Below, in pieces: positions 6,898-14,974 of a DNA stretch of 64,000 nt (its first letter is position 1; the number at the start of each line of letters is the position of its first letter). This stretch comes from G963663525 sp963663525 (GTDB lineage: Bacteria; Myxococcota_A; SURF-8; G963663525). The stretch covers positions 3,100,001-3,164,000 of the forward strand of contig CAXXHC010000001.1 of assembly GCA_963663525.2 (NCBI GenBank), read 5' to 3'. The notes beneath the pieces are model-generated. The model saw only the letters and a list, made by a program, of their open reading frames with translations. It was not told the origin of the DNA and ran no database searches. The position numbers and the translations under genes are program-made.

Positions 6898-8576
6898 GTG
6901 CTGTTCGTCAATGCCTTCTGGAGAAAAGCGTTCGGTGGTCCGTACATGCCCGTGAGTCGGTCAAAATGGCTGAGCAATGATATTTCTTTGCATCCGACGG
7001 TTCTGTAGTATGATACGACCATGAAATCAACTCCACAGAAAAAGCGCGTTTACGACCATCGGCTTCGCGAATACGTCCGAAAAACTGGCGATGTGAGCTT
7101 GGCTAAAGATCTCGAGGTTCCCAGATCGACGATCAATGGCTGGTTGCATGGACCTGAACTGGAAGTCGTGAGCCATGAGATTTTCGACATGACCGATGAT
7201 CCTTTGGTCCGTCAGCGGATTTTGAAGCTGGAACGACGTTTACGGATCGTAACGGCTGTGATGATATTGCTCCAGACCCTCTGCCGGATTTCCAAGAACC
7301 GTTTGGACCAGCAGAGGTTGCCCGAGGGTGCGGATAAAAAGAAACTGCTCTCAGCCATTGAAAGAGGCTGCCGGGCTATACCCATGAAGGCGGTTCTGTC
7401 CATCGTCGGCATCAGCCCTTCTCGGTATCACATCTGGTGTCGTGGGAAGGCGGCGGGTTGTTCGCTTGATGATCGCGCGTCATGTCCCGCGATCCACCCC
7501 ACCCAATTGACGCCGGAAGAGGTTCGCCGGATGCACGAGATGGCTGTTTCCGACGACTATCGTCATGTGCCGACCAGTCGTCTTGGGATGCTTGCACAAC
7601 GTCTGGGCAAGGTGTTTGCGTCTCCTTCGACGTGGTTGCGCTATGCACGTGAACGAGACTGGAGACGTCCGCGAACCCGAGTCCATCCATCCAAGCCTAC
7701 CGAGGGTATTCGCACGAACAAGCCGGACGGCATTTGGCATGTCGATGTGACGGTGGTTCGACTTGTCAACGGCTCGAAGGCCTATATCCAGGCGATCATC
7801 GACAACTATTCTCGGCGCATCCTGGCCTACCGAGTCAGCGAGAAGCTGGAGCCCGCGTCGAGTGCGGAGTTGCTGGTCAAAGCCTATGAGTCTCGCAGTG
7901 AGGTTGGGGACCAAGTGGACCCGCAGGCGGTGATGGTGGATGGTGGAATAGAGAACTTCCACAGTGCGGTGATGAAGCTTGTGGAAGAGGGTTTGCTTGC
8001 GCTGATCCTTGCGCAGACCGCCGTGCTTTTTTCGAACTCGATGATCGAAGGTTTTTGGCGTGTGATGAAGCACCAGTGGTTATTTCTGAACCAACTGGAC
8101 AGCGTGTCGGCGCTGGAACGTTTGGTGAGGTATTACGTAGAAGAATACAACCGTAATCTGCCGCATTCGGCGTTCAATGGTCAGACCCCTGACGAAATGT
8201 ACTTCGGCCATGGTGACGGAGTACCGGAGGAACTGGCCGCGGCTCGAGCGAGGGCTCGTCAAGCCCGTTTGGAGGTGAATCGGGAGCTGAGTTGCGAAAG
8301 CTGTCCTAATCTGGCAATGGCGGTCAATGGGTGAAGAAAGAAAACGTAGGTGGAAATACGCAATTGAATCGGTCATTTGTAATGATGTGTCAGCGTGTCG
8401 ATTTAGCTGCCTCCTGCAGCCCGGCTAGTTCACGGGCAGGACAATTGTACTGTTTGGAGTGTTGATTTGAACAGGTCAATATTGAATCCGACTCCAGATC
8501 GGTCGGACGTGGCATCAGTAGACCACATGTCCGGACCACCGGACGCTTTTCTCCAGAAGGCATTGACGAACAGCAC
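6898..8576 (+). mobile_element. IS-A copy 2, complete insertion sequence (1679 bp)
   Basis: One transposase gene is flanked by ~50-bp inverted repeats starting GTGCTGTTCGTCAATGCCTT at each end. Compared with the right repeat there are only a few mismatches. No convincing target-site duplication was found: the left flank is the truncated tape-measure stub and the right flank is a scrap of repeat R, so the copy has probably been involved in recombination. Confidence 0.92.
7021..8334 (+). CDS. IS-A transposase (DDE, rve integrase core)
   Basis: 437 residues. N-terminal HTH region (residues ~10-60, with DVSLAKDLEVPRSTINGWLH), a linker, then an rve-type catalytic core from about residue 237: first Asp in GIWHVDVTVV, second in MVDGGIEN, Glu in NSMIEGFWR. 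The C-terminus has the usual YNRNLPHSAFNGQTPDEM block of IS3/IS481-like integrases. A short promoter region with a TAGTATGAT -10-like motif lies just before the ATG. The family within the rve transposases was not assigned. Nearly identical to the copy at 36553 and to the truncated copy at 1938. Confidence 0.9.
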   Translation: MKSTPQKKRVYDHRLREYVRKTGDVSLAKDLEVPRSTINGWLHGPELEVVSHEIFDMTDDPLVRQRILKLERRLRIVTAVMILLQTLCRISKNRLDQQRLPEGADKKKLLSAIERGCRAIPMKAVLSIVGISPSRYHIWCRGKAAGCSLDDRASCPAIHPTQLTPEEVRRMHEMAVSDDYRHVPTSRLGMLAQRLGKVFASPSTWLRYARERDWRRPRTRVHPSKPTEGIRTNKPDGIWHVDVTVVRLVNGSKAYIQAIIDNYSRRILAYRVSEKLEPASSAELLVKAYESRSEVGDQVDPQAVMVDGGIENFHSAVMKLVEEGLLALILAQTAVLFSNSMIEGFWRVMKHQWLFLNQLDSVSALERLVRYYVEEYNRNLPHSAFNGQTPDEMYFGHGDGVPEELAAARARARQARLEVNRELSCESCPNLAMAVNG

Positions 8577-8765
8577 GGTTGTTTGCTTGGTTGTTTCCAG
8601 TTTGAACCCAACTCCTGCAAGCCGAGTCCGGAGGACCAACAAACCTTCATCTCTCGTACAGTTACGAACTGAATCGCTTCACGACAACTCAGTTCTCGCA
8701 GCACACTGACAGGCACATATCGTCCCACCTTCGCTGGACATGGACACGGCGTATCCTGATTTTAC
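8577..8765. other. 189-bp intergenic stretch with a repeat-R scrap
   Basis: 8577-8612 matches the 3' end of repeat R (GTTGTTTGCTTGGTTGTTTCC). Around 8703 the words GACAGGCACATA recall the sequence after the 47-bp repeat at 14735. No gene and no clear terminator for the convergent gene ending at 8766. Confidence 0.5.
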
Positions 8766-11708
8766 CTAAATCGTCGTGCAACCGGTGTATGGATCTCCTT
8801 CGTAGCCCTGGTTACAGAAGCAATCGCCACCGTCGCAATATGCGTTCTGACCGCATTGGACTTCCGCACAAGGGTCTATTGGCGTACATCCCACGTTCGG
8901 GTCGCCTTCATATCCCTGATTGCAGAAGCAATCCCCTTCGTCACAGTAGGCGTTCTGACCGCACTGGACTTCGGAGCAGAGATCGATCAGCGTGCAGCCT
9001 ACGTTCGGGTCTCCTTCGTATCCCTGGTTGCAGAAGCAATCGCCTGCATCGCAGTAGGCGTTCTGCCCGCATTGGACGTTCGAGCAGAGATCGATCGGCG
9101 TACATCCCACATTCGGGTCTCCTTCGTATCCCTGGTTGCAGAAACAGTCCCCTTCGTCACAGTAGGCGTTCTGCCCGCACTGGACGTTCGAGCAGAGATC
9201 GATAGGCGTGCAAACTACGTTCGGGTCGCCTTCATATCCCTGATTACAGAAGCAGTCGCCTGCATCGCAGTAGGCGTTCTGACCGCATTGGACTTCGGCG
9301 CAGAGATCGATCAGCGTGCAGCCTACGTTCGGGTCACCCTCGTATCCCTGATTGCAAAAGCAGTCGCCACCGTCGCAATATGCGTTCTGACCGCACTGGA
9401 CGTTCGAGCAGAGATCGATCGGTGTGCAGCCTACATTCGGGTCACCCTCGTATCCCTGGTTGCAGAAACAGTCACCTTCGTCACAGTAGGCGTTCTGACC
9501 GCATTGCACTTCGGCGCAGAGATCGATAGGCGTGCAAACTACGTTCGGGTCGCCTTCGTATCCCTGGTTGCAGAAGCAATCGCCTGCATCGCAGTAGGCG
9601 TTCTGCCCGCATTGGACTTCCGCACAAGGGTTTATCAGCGTGCAGCCTACGTTCGGGTCACCCTCGTATCCCTGATTGCAAAAGCAGTCGCCACCGTCGC
9701 AATATGCGTTCTGACCGCACTGGACGTTCGAGCAGAGATCGATCGGTGTGCAGCCTACATTCGGGTCACCCTCGTATCCCTGGTTGCAGAAACAGTCACC
9801 TTCGTCACAGTAGGCGTTCTGACCGCATTGCACTTCGGCGCAGAGATCGATAGGCGTGCAAACTACGTTCGGGTCGCCTTCGTATCCCTGATTACAGAAG
9901 CAGTCGCCTGCATCGCAGTAGGCGTTCTGACCGCATTGGACTTCCGCACAAGGGTTTATCGGCGTACATCCCACGTTCGGGTCGCCTTCGTATCCTTGAT
10001 TGCAGAAACAGTCACCTTCGTCACAGTAGGCGTTCTGCCCGCATTGGACTTCCGCACAAGGGTCTATTGGCGTACATCCCACGTTCGGGTCGCCTTCGTA
10101 ACCCTGGTTGCAGAAGCAATCGCCTGCATCGCAGTAGGCGTTCTGACCGCATTGGACTTCGGCGCAGAGATCGATCAGCGTGCAGCCTACGTTCGGGTCT
10201 CCTTCGTATCCCTGGTTGCAGAAACAGTCGCCACTGTCGCAATATGCGTTCTGCCCGCACTGGACGTTCGAGCAGAGATCGATAGGCGTGCAGCCCTCCC
10301 ACGGATCGCCTTCGAAATGCTCGTCGCAGAGGCATTCGTAATACGTATCCGCAACTTCCCAATTGACGTGGCAGGAGGCGTTGTCGCCGCAGGTCACGCC
10401 ATCGCAATAGTCGATTTCGGTGCAAGCGCTGTCGGGTTGACCGTCCAGCGGGGTACCTTCGTAGTGCATGTCGCACACGCAGGAACCGTCGTCGAGGTCG
10501 CAGTAGGAATACTCCGGGCACTCGACGCCGAAGCAGTTGCCGACCACGCAATTGCCCTGGCCGTCGTCCACGTATCCGTAGTCACAGGTGCATTCGTAAT
10601 AGTCCGGCACGATGTGGTAATTGACGTTGCAGCTTGCGTTGTCCTGGCAGACCACGCCGTCGCAGTAGTCGATTGGCGTGCAACCGTACCACGGAATGCC
10701 TTCGAAACCGGGATCGCAGAGGCAGCTGGCATAATAGGGGTTTGGGCAGTAGGCGTTGTCGCCGCAGGGCGGGTCGCAGTTGTCGTGGTCCGGCACGCAG
10801 CCCAGGTACGGAATGCCCTTGAAACCTTCATCGCAGTAGCACTCGCCGAGTGGATCGCAATAGGTGTTGTCGCCACAGGTGACGTTCAGGCAGGTGTCGT
10901 AGACACATTCGTAGTAGTCGGGGGCCATGTCGAGATTGATCATGCAGGAGGTGTCGCCGCCGCAGGTCACGCCGTCGCAGTAATCGATAGCAGTGCACTC
11001 GGTGGTGGCATCGCCCTCGAAATACTGGTCGCACACACAGGCGTAATAATCTTCGAGTTCCAGGTTGATGATGCAGTGGGCGTTCGTGCCGCAGATCACG
11101 CCTAAGCAGGGCTCGGTCGGATAGCAGCCTGTAATGTCCGGATCGCCTTCGAAACCGGGATCGCAGACGCAGATCCCGCGTTCGCAGTGAGCGTTTTCGG
11201 CGCAGGTCACGCCCGCGCAGATCAGCGTACAACCCACGTTCGGGTCGCCTACGTATCCCCGGTTGCACCTGCAGGTTCCGTCGTGCCAATCGCAATAGGC
11301 GTTGTCGCCACAGGTGACGTTCAGGCAGGGGGTCATCACGCAATTGCCGATATAGGGATCGCCTCTGTATCCTTCATCGCAATGGCAGGTTCCGTCGTAC
11401 AGATCGCAGGTGGCGTTGTCGCCGCAGGTCGCGCCCTCGCAAATAGCGGTCGTGGGGATACAATTGGCACCGTCCGCGTCGCAAAAACAGACTTCCTCCT
11501 CCGGATTGCAGGCGTGCACGCAAACGCCGAATTTATTCTCCACGTAGCCGGAATCGCACACGCACTCCCCGCTCGTGGGATCGCAAACCTGGTTGTAATC
11601 ATAGCATGTTACGACCTCGCAGAGATCTTCGGTGGTGTCGTCGCACCCGACAAAGACAAACGCGACCATCATGAGAAGGAGAATCGTTATCTTGGTGGAT
11701 AGATTCAT
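8766..11708 (-). CDS. secreted lipoprotein with ~26 EGF-like repeats
   Basis: 980 residues from the ATG at 11708 (GAAAGGAAAG ribosome site); an ATG 33 bases further upstream would break the signal peptide. Lipobox FVFVGC with lipidated C22, so membrane-anchored after secretion. The rest is EGF-like: about a dozen diverged 35-45-residue modules (C.GVTCG.NA.C...C.CD.G), then 14 almost identical 36-residue modules with six Cys each, ending at the stop. Such arrays form rod-like disulfide-bonded stalks; a role in adhesion or as a surface filament is inference. No catalytic domain. Its promoter (11826-11853) belongs to a family of four. Asp follows the lipidated Cys, which in enterics retains lipoproteins in the inner membrane; whether that holds here is unknown. 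Confidence 0.85.
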   Translation of the reverse strand: MNLSTKITILLLMMVAFVFVGCDDTTEDLCEVVTCYDYNQVCDPTSGECVCDSGYVENKFGVCVHACNPEEEVCFCDADGANCIPTTAICEGATCGDNATCDLYDGTCHCDEGYRGDPYIGNCVMTPCLNVTCGDNAYCDWHDGTCRCNRGYVGDPNVGCTLICAGVTCAENAHCERGICVCDPGFEGDPDITGCYPTEPCLGVICGTNAHCIINLELEDYYACVCDQYFEGDATTECTAIDYCDGVTCGGDTSCMINLDMAPDYYECVYDTCLNVTCGDNTYCDPLGECYCDEGFKGIPYLGCVPDHDNCDPPCGDNAYCPNPYYASCLCDPGFEGIPWYGCTPIDYCDGVVCQDNASCNVNYHIVPDYYECTCDYGYVDDGQGNCVVGNCFGVECPEYSYCDLDDGSCVCDMHYEGTPLDGQPDSACTEIDYCDGVTCGDNASCHVNWEVADTYYECLCDEHFEGDPWEGCTPIDLCSNVQCGQNAYCDSGDCFCNQGYEGDPNVGCTLIDLCAEVQCGQNAYCDAGDCFCNQGYEGDPNVGCTPIDPCAEVQCGQNAYCDEGDCFCNQGYEGDPNVGCTPINPCAEVQCGQNAYCDAGDCFCNQGYEGDPNVVCTPIDLCAEVQCGQNAYCDEGDCFCNQGYEGDPNVGCTPIDLCSNVQCGQNAYCDGGDCFCNQGYEGDPNVGCTLINPCAEVQCGQNAYCDAGDCFCNQGYEGDPNVVCTPIDLCAEVQCGQNAYCDEGDCFCNQGYEGDPNVGCTPIDLCSNVQCGQNAYCDGGDCFCNQGYEGDPNVGCTLIDLCAEVQCGQNAYCDAGDCFCNQGYEGDPNVVCTPIDLCSNVQCGQNAYCDEGDCFCNQGYEGDPNVGCTPIDLCSNVQCGQNAYCDAGDCFCNQGYEGDPNVGCTLIDLCSEVQCGQNAYCDEGDCFCNQGYEGDPNVGCTPIDPCAEVQCGQNAYCDGGDCFCNQGYEGDPYTGCTTI
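8772..10283 (-). repeat. 14 tandem 108-bp coding repeats in the EGF-like gene
   Basis: Fourteen in-frame 108-bp units encode C-[AS]-[EN]-V-Q-C-G-Q-N-A-Y-C-D modules. Variation is confined to a few positions: DLC/DPC/NPC, AE/SN/SE, the residue after NAYCD (S, A, E or G) and NVGC/NVVC. Units 4-6 and 7-9 carry the same three variants in the same order, that is a duplicated 324-bp block, visible at DNA level between ~9320 and ~9960. This points to recent unequal exchange, so copy number is likely variable between isolates. Confidence 0.9.
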
Positions 11709-11825
11709 GTTCCCGTTCTTTCCTTTCACTGGATAAAACAAAAATCAACACTGAACCGTTTGGTTGTTTCGGTGCTTCCCTTGTGAAGTGTTGTTTCTTG
11801 TTTTGGTTGAATCTCTATGTTATGA

Positions 11826-11853
11826 ATCATACACGGTATTTCCCGATTGTCAA
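11826..11853 (-). promoter_or_regulatory. surface-gene promoter copy P1
   Basis: On the minus strand TTGACA (11848-11853), a 16-bp spacer ATCGGGAAATACCGTG and TATGAT (11826-11831). Near-identical arrangements precede the minus-strand genes at 14122, 18928 and 30391. It drives the EGF-like lipoprotein gene; the 5' leader would be about 110 nt and contains AAACAACACTT, also shared with the other copies. Confidence 0.75.
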
Positions 11854-11923
11854 GCATGCATAGATGTCTAATGAAGGAAGCGTAAACCCAATGAACCAAA
11901 AAACCGGTTTTCACAACCTTGAT

Positions 11924-12090
11924 CTACGCCGCACGCTTCAGTCGGTAGCTAGCAATTTTCGTCTCCGAAAAGCGCTTCACCTCGATGTTCTCCGGTGCAG
12001 CTTTTGTATCCTTTAATACGAAGGGAACAACCTTGTCCCAGTAGACCTGGCCGGGCGTGGTACTGCTTAGAAACTCATGAGGATGCCAAC
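11924..12090 (-). pseudogene. fragment of unidentified gene X (C-terminus)
   Basis: The minus strand reads about 55 codons ending ...VKRFSETKIASYRLKRAA then TAG, with HPHEFLSSTTPGQVYWDKVV upstream. The same protein tail recurs at 14336-14505 and in part at 19066-19126. The gene family was not recognised. It lies directly upstream of promoter P1, so a gene X once preceded each surface gene. Confidence 0.6.
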
Positions 12091-12099
12091 CGCCGCGCT

Positions 12100-12251
12100 T
12101 TTCGGCTGCCGTTTACATCTAGCCACTAGCCAGCCAAAATACCAGGACTGGACTGGCTAATCTGGAATTCATGACGTAGCCGAAATGGGAAAGAAGCGAA
12201 ATCGCTATTTGCTGTTTTGCTTGCTTATACTGGCGCTCATTTGCGTGCTTA
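12100..12251 (+). repeat. repeat R, copy 2
   Basis: Same block as 1604-1811 but lacking the ~45-bp GATCAAGAG...CCTGAT segment after GCCGTTTACA. It follows the gene X fragment in the same order as at 14336-14682 and 19066-21051. Confidence 0.75.
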
Positions 12252-12303
12252 TTTCCAAACTGCAATGGATTGATAATATTATTCATGTAAGAATAAATTG
12301 AAT

Positions 12304-12775
12304 TTATCGATCTTTCCTCTCAATTACCTTTAGTGATGTCATATTATGCGTGCCTAAGTAATAGCTGTCGAATTTCCCGGTTGAAGAATTAGATGAACCT
12401 TCGATTTGCCTTCTGATCTCTAGCCCTAATGAAACAGAAAAAACCTCTGTACCACTATATCTTGAACTACTATTACCGTATTTGCTACTATTCTTAGAGC
12501 TCTCACGAACGATAAACACTGCTAATAGATCGTTTTGCGTCTGAATTAATTCTTTTAATTCATAGCATTTAGATATATGGGTAGTGTAACCTTCTCCGTT
12601 AATTCTGTACTCCCATAACCATCCTTCTCCAATATTTATTTTTTCGGGAGGAAACATCCCGCCTCTAATCGTTTCAGAATTGGATTTACTACTCCAGGAG
12701 TCGGAACCATCAACATATTTCATAGAAAAGTCTTGATGCCAAATGTTTTTATCATCAAGCTTAATAATAGAGGTT
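12304..12775 (-). pseudogene. secreted Ser-rich protein, 3' part (split by a small inverted-repeat element)
   Basis: The frame continues for 18 codons above the first ATG (12723) to the insertion point, reading TSIIKLDDKNIWHQDFS, which shows the true gene begins further upstream. It ends at TAA 12304. The segment has GWLWEYRINGEGYTTHISKC and a Ser/Asn-rich middle. Joining it to the part at 13030-13785 across the 10-bp duplication AATAGAGGTT restores one frame (both sides read T-S-I). AT-rich relative to neighbouring genes. No known family recognised. Confidence 0.6.
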
Positions 12776-13029
12776 CACTACTGTCCAAAACAATCTGAGA
12801 TTCGTGTTTTGGACACGGTAAGTAGCTGAAAATACTGGAGCCGAATTTCCAAGACGAAACCAGGTCTCCGTTGTCTGATTTTGCTGTCCAAAATGAAGGT
12901 TGAGACTGTTTTTACGTGCATATGCCATTTAAAGCCCATTTTTCAGGCGATTTGAGCATCAATCCAATAAGATTCGGCTGAGGGAATCATCAAGATACTG
13001 TCCAAGAAAACCTATTTTGGACAGGTGTG
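12776..13029. mobile_element. 254-bp MITE-like element with 10-bp target duplication
   Basis: Ends are inverted repeats: CACTACTGTCCAAAACA at left, and CACACCTGTCCAAAATAGG reading in from the right. Each end can also fold into a hairpin on CTGTCCAA/TTGGACAG. The direct repeat AATAGAGGTT flanks it at 12766-12775 and 13030-13039. It contains no gene, so it would depend on a transposase elsewhere. The parent element was not identified in this window. Confidence 0.75.
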
Positions 13030-13785
13030 AATAGAGGTTGTTATATGAGAAGCACCATCAGAATGACTAGAGGAAGAAATTTGGATTAAGTTCCCATTTT
13101 TTATTTCCCTCCTTGTAATGGTTTCCAAAGAGTTGACACTATAATCTTTTTGAAATGGCATAAAATTAGAGTTGTTGCTAGCCGTTGTATATTTGATATT
13201 TTCTGGAGTCGGATATATATAAATTCCGTCTCTTTTGGCTTCCTCCAAAGTGGGGAGTTTTCTCGGTTTTGTAAAATCAAGATACCCCGAGTAGGGTTTA
13301 TCAATGTCAGGGCAGGTTGGATAACCTAATTCATCCCTAAACTCTTTTATGTTTTCCGCCAACTCTACTCCGCTTTGAAAATTCCTTTCCTTGATGGCTC
13401 GTCTTTTTCTTCGCGCAGCCCTGTCTTTGAAATACTTGTCGATATCGTTCGATGTTTGGCCCAATGAATCTCCCAACGCAATCAACGCATCTGCAGTGGT
13501 TCCGTAGCTTGGTTTTCCCGAATTGGAACTTGTCGTGTTTTGGGAATAGCTTCTTGAGGTCGCGGATTCGCTGGTGCTTGGTTTTACTCGTTTTGTCTGC
13601 TTTTCTGTACTAGAAGACCTCGAACGGTCGTTCTTGACTGTTTTAAATTGAGTCCGTTTATTGTTCTCATTCTTTGCAGTGGACTTCTTGGTACTGGAAC
13701 TATCACTGCTTCGTGTTTGTTTATCTTTACGGGGTTTTCTAATCGCCTCAATGGTATCGTAGAATGCCTTTACCGTTTTTTCCAA
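13030..13785 (-). pseudogene. secreted Ser-rich protein, 5'/middle part (split)
   Basis: Frame from TTG 13785 to the insertion; the last codons before TAG 13012 (CPK) come from the inserted element. Content: Ser/Thr/Lys-rich region (residues ~15-95), a charged helix (KYFKDRAARRKRRAIKERN) and a segment with GYPTCPDIDKPYSGYLDF. It overlaps the end of the gene at 13748-14122 in another frame; the upstream continuation of its own frame reads CEDTPLYALEKTVKAFYD if one base is shifted in the A6 run near 13780, so the two may be one frameshifted gene. No family recognised. Confidence 0.5.
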
Positions 13786-14122
13786 GGCATAGAGGGGTAT
13801 CTTCGCATACCTTAGATTCGCCTGGTTTTACGTAAAACGTATTTCCCATATAGGTCATGTGCTTGGTATTGCCCGTCATTTTACAGGTATGCTTAATGAT
13901 CCCTTTTACTTTTACCGTAGTGTCGCAGTCATTAAAAACGGTGTATTTAAGGGTGATATCCATTTTCGTCTTAACTGCACTTCCGTAGGTGATTTGCGTA
14001 CAGTTGTCCGCATCAACCCACCCCTTTGTATTTTTAAAAACCTTGGATGCGTGTCCAAACTGAGAAAAAAAAAGGAGCATCGCCAGAACCAATACCAAAA
14101 CCTTGACAGAAGCGATGTTCAT
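13748..14122 (-). CDS. small secreted protein (possibly the N-terminus of the following split gene)
   Basis: 124 residues with a clear signal peptide (residues 1-25, cleavage near SQFGHA-SK). The mature part has Cys pairs (NCTQ, NDC, HTC, VCED, LC) and a Lys-rich beta-like pattern, which suggests a small disulfide-bonded extracellular domain. The last ~13 residues (LGKNGKGILRYH) may be out of frame if the A6 run at the end carries an indel. Driven by promoter P2; the leader holds a run of ten G. Function unknown. Confidence 0.6.
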   Translation of the reverse strand: MNIASVKVLVLVLAMLLFFSQFGHASKVFKNTKGWVDADNCTQITYGSAVKTKMDITLKYTVFNDCDTTVKVKGIIKHTCKMTGNTKHMTYMGNTFYVKPGESKVCEDTPLCLGKNGKGILRYH

Positions 14123-14186
14123 CTCGTAAACCTCTCTATTCGGTGTTGCGAAACAGGAACAGGGCTATCAGACCGAAAATCTGTCG

Positions 14187-14196
14187 CCCCCCCCCC
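14187..14196. repeat. homopolymer of ten C (ten G in the sense of the gene)
   Basis: Ten consecutive C on the plus strand lie in the 5' leader of the gene at 13748-14122, between its promoter (-10 at 14241) and its ATG. Tracts of this length are prone to slipped-strand mispairing and can tune expression phase-variably. Confidence 0.7.
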
Positions 14197-14240
14197 AATC
14201 AAGTGTTGTTTCTTGTCTCAGATGTTTCTCAATACTATGA

Positions 14241-14268
14241 ATCCTACAGAAGATTTACCGATTGTCAA
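14241..14268 (-). promoter_or_regulatory. surface-gene promoter copy P2
   Basis: TTGACA (14263-14268), 16-bp spacer ATCGGTAAATCTTCTG, TAGGAT (14241-14246) on the minus strand. Same family as P1, P3 and P4; followed by the shared leader word AAACAACACTT. Confidence 0.75.
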
Positions 14269-14335
14269 ATCTGTATAAATGCCTGATCAAGCGTAAGCCC
14301 AACGAACCGAAAAACAAACCTTCACCTACCCGGGC

Positions 14336-14505
14336 TTACGCCGCTTGCTTCAGTCGGTAGCCAGTATTTATCGTCTCCGAAAAGCGCTTCACCTCGATAT
14401 TCTCCGGCGCAGCCTTGGCATCCTTCAGCACAAAGGGAACAACCTTGTCCCGGTAGTCCTGGCCGGGCGTGGCACTGCCGAGAAATTCATGAGGACGACA
14501 AACGA
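14336..14505 (-). pseudogene. fragment of unidentified gene X, second copy
   Basis: Reads about 55 codons containing RPHEFLGSATPGQDYRDKVV and ending FSETINTGYRLKQAA then TAA. About 80 per cent identical to the copy at 11924-12090 by eye. No start; the N-terminal part is absent. Confidence 0.6.
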
Positions 14506-14522
14506 TCGAATCTCAAACACCG

Positions 14523-14682
14523 TGCTTTTCAGCTGCCGTTTACATCTAGCCAGCCAGCCAAAATACCAGGACTGGACTGGCTAATCAGGAATTCATCACG
14601 TAGCCGAAAAGGAAAAGAAGCAAAATCGCTAGTTGCTGTTTTGCTCGCTTATATTGGCGGTTGTTTGCTTGGTTGTTTCCCA
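14523..14682 (+). repeat. repeat R, copy 3
   Basis: Same order of blocks as copy 2, again directly after a gene X fragment. Ends in TTGTTTGCTTGGTTGTTTCC. Confidence 0.75.
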
Positions 14683-14688
14683 TTGAAA

Positions 14689-14735
14689 AAGATCAGTATT
14701 TTCAAGTAAATGGAGTCTCCCATTATCGCTTGACA
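14689..14735 (+). repeat. 47-bp exact repeat, copy a
   Basis: Identical to 21120-21166: begins AAGATCAGTATTTTCAAG and ends CATTATCGCTTGACA. Both copies follow repeat R, at slightly different distances, so it is a second module of the same duplicated unit. Confidence 0.8.
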
Positions 14736-14800
14736 GGCACATACGTTCCGATATCGATTCTAAATCCTGAGTCAATAACGCCGGTCTGTTACCGCTTACG

Positions 14801-14923
14801 AAGGCTGTGCGTCCGAATCATGTCTGGACATACGATTTCGTTTTCGACACGACGCAAGATGGTTGCAAGCTGAAGTTCCTGACGCTGGTGGATGAATTCA
14901 CCCGCGAAAGTCTGGCCATCGAG
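14801..14923 (+). pseudogene. IS3-family orfB fragment
   Basis: 41 codons identical, apart from three bases, to part of the orfB at 26739-27581 (segment HVWTYDFVFDTTQDG, including the first catalytic Asp). Both ends are cut without inverted repeats. A relic of a second copy of that element. Confidence 0.85.
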
Positions 14924-14974
14924 TTTGCTCTCGGAGTGGAGAATACTCATCTCGTTGTAAGTGGATCCGCTACG

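Noticed and set aside
8772..10283. CRISPR-like regular repeats
   Set aside because: Units are contiguous 108-bp coding repeats with no unique spacers and no cas genes nearby.
8856..11105. 749-codon open frame on the strand opposite the EGF-like gene
   Set aside because: It mirrors the 108-bp repeats of the real gene, has no ribosome site and yields a low-complexity Ala/Val protein; the minus-strand frame has a signal peptide, lipobox and Cys pattern.
14345..14584. Short frames ending in ASQPKYQDWTG at repeat R copies (1711-1953 minus, 14345-14584 plus)
   Set aside because: They recur only because repeat R recurs; starts differ, there is no ribosome site, and the upstream parts are unrelated or antisense to gene X.
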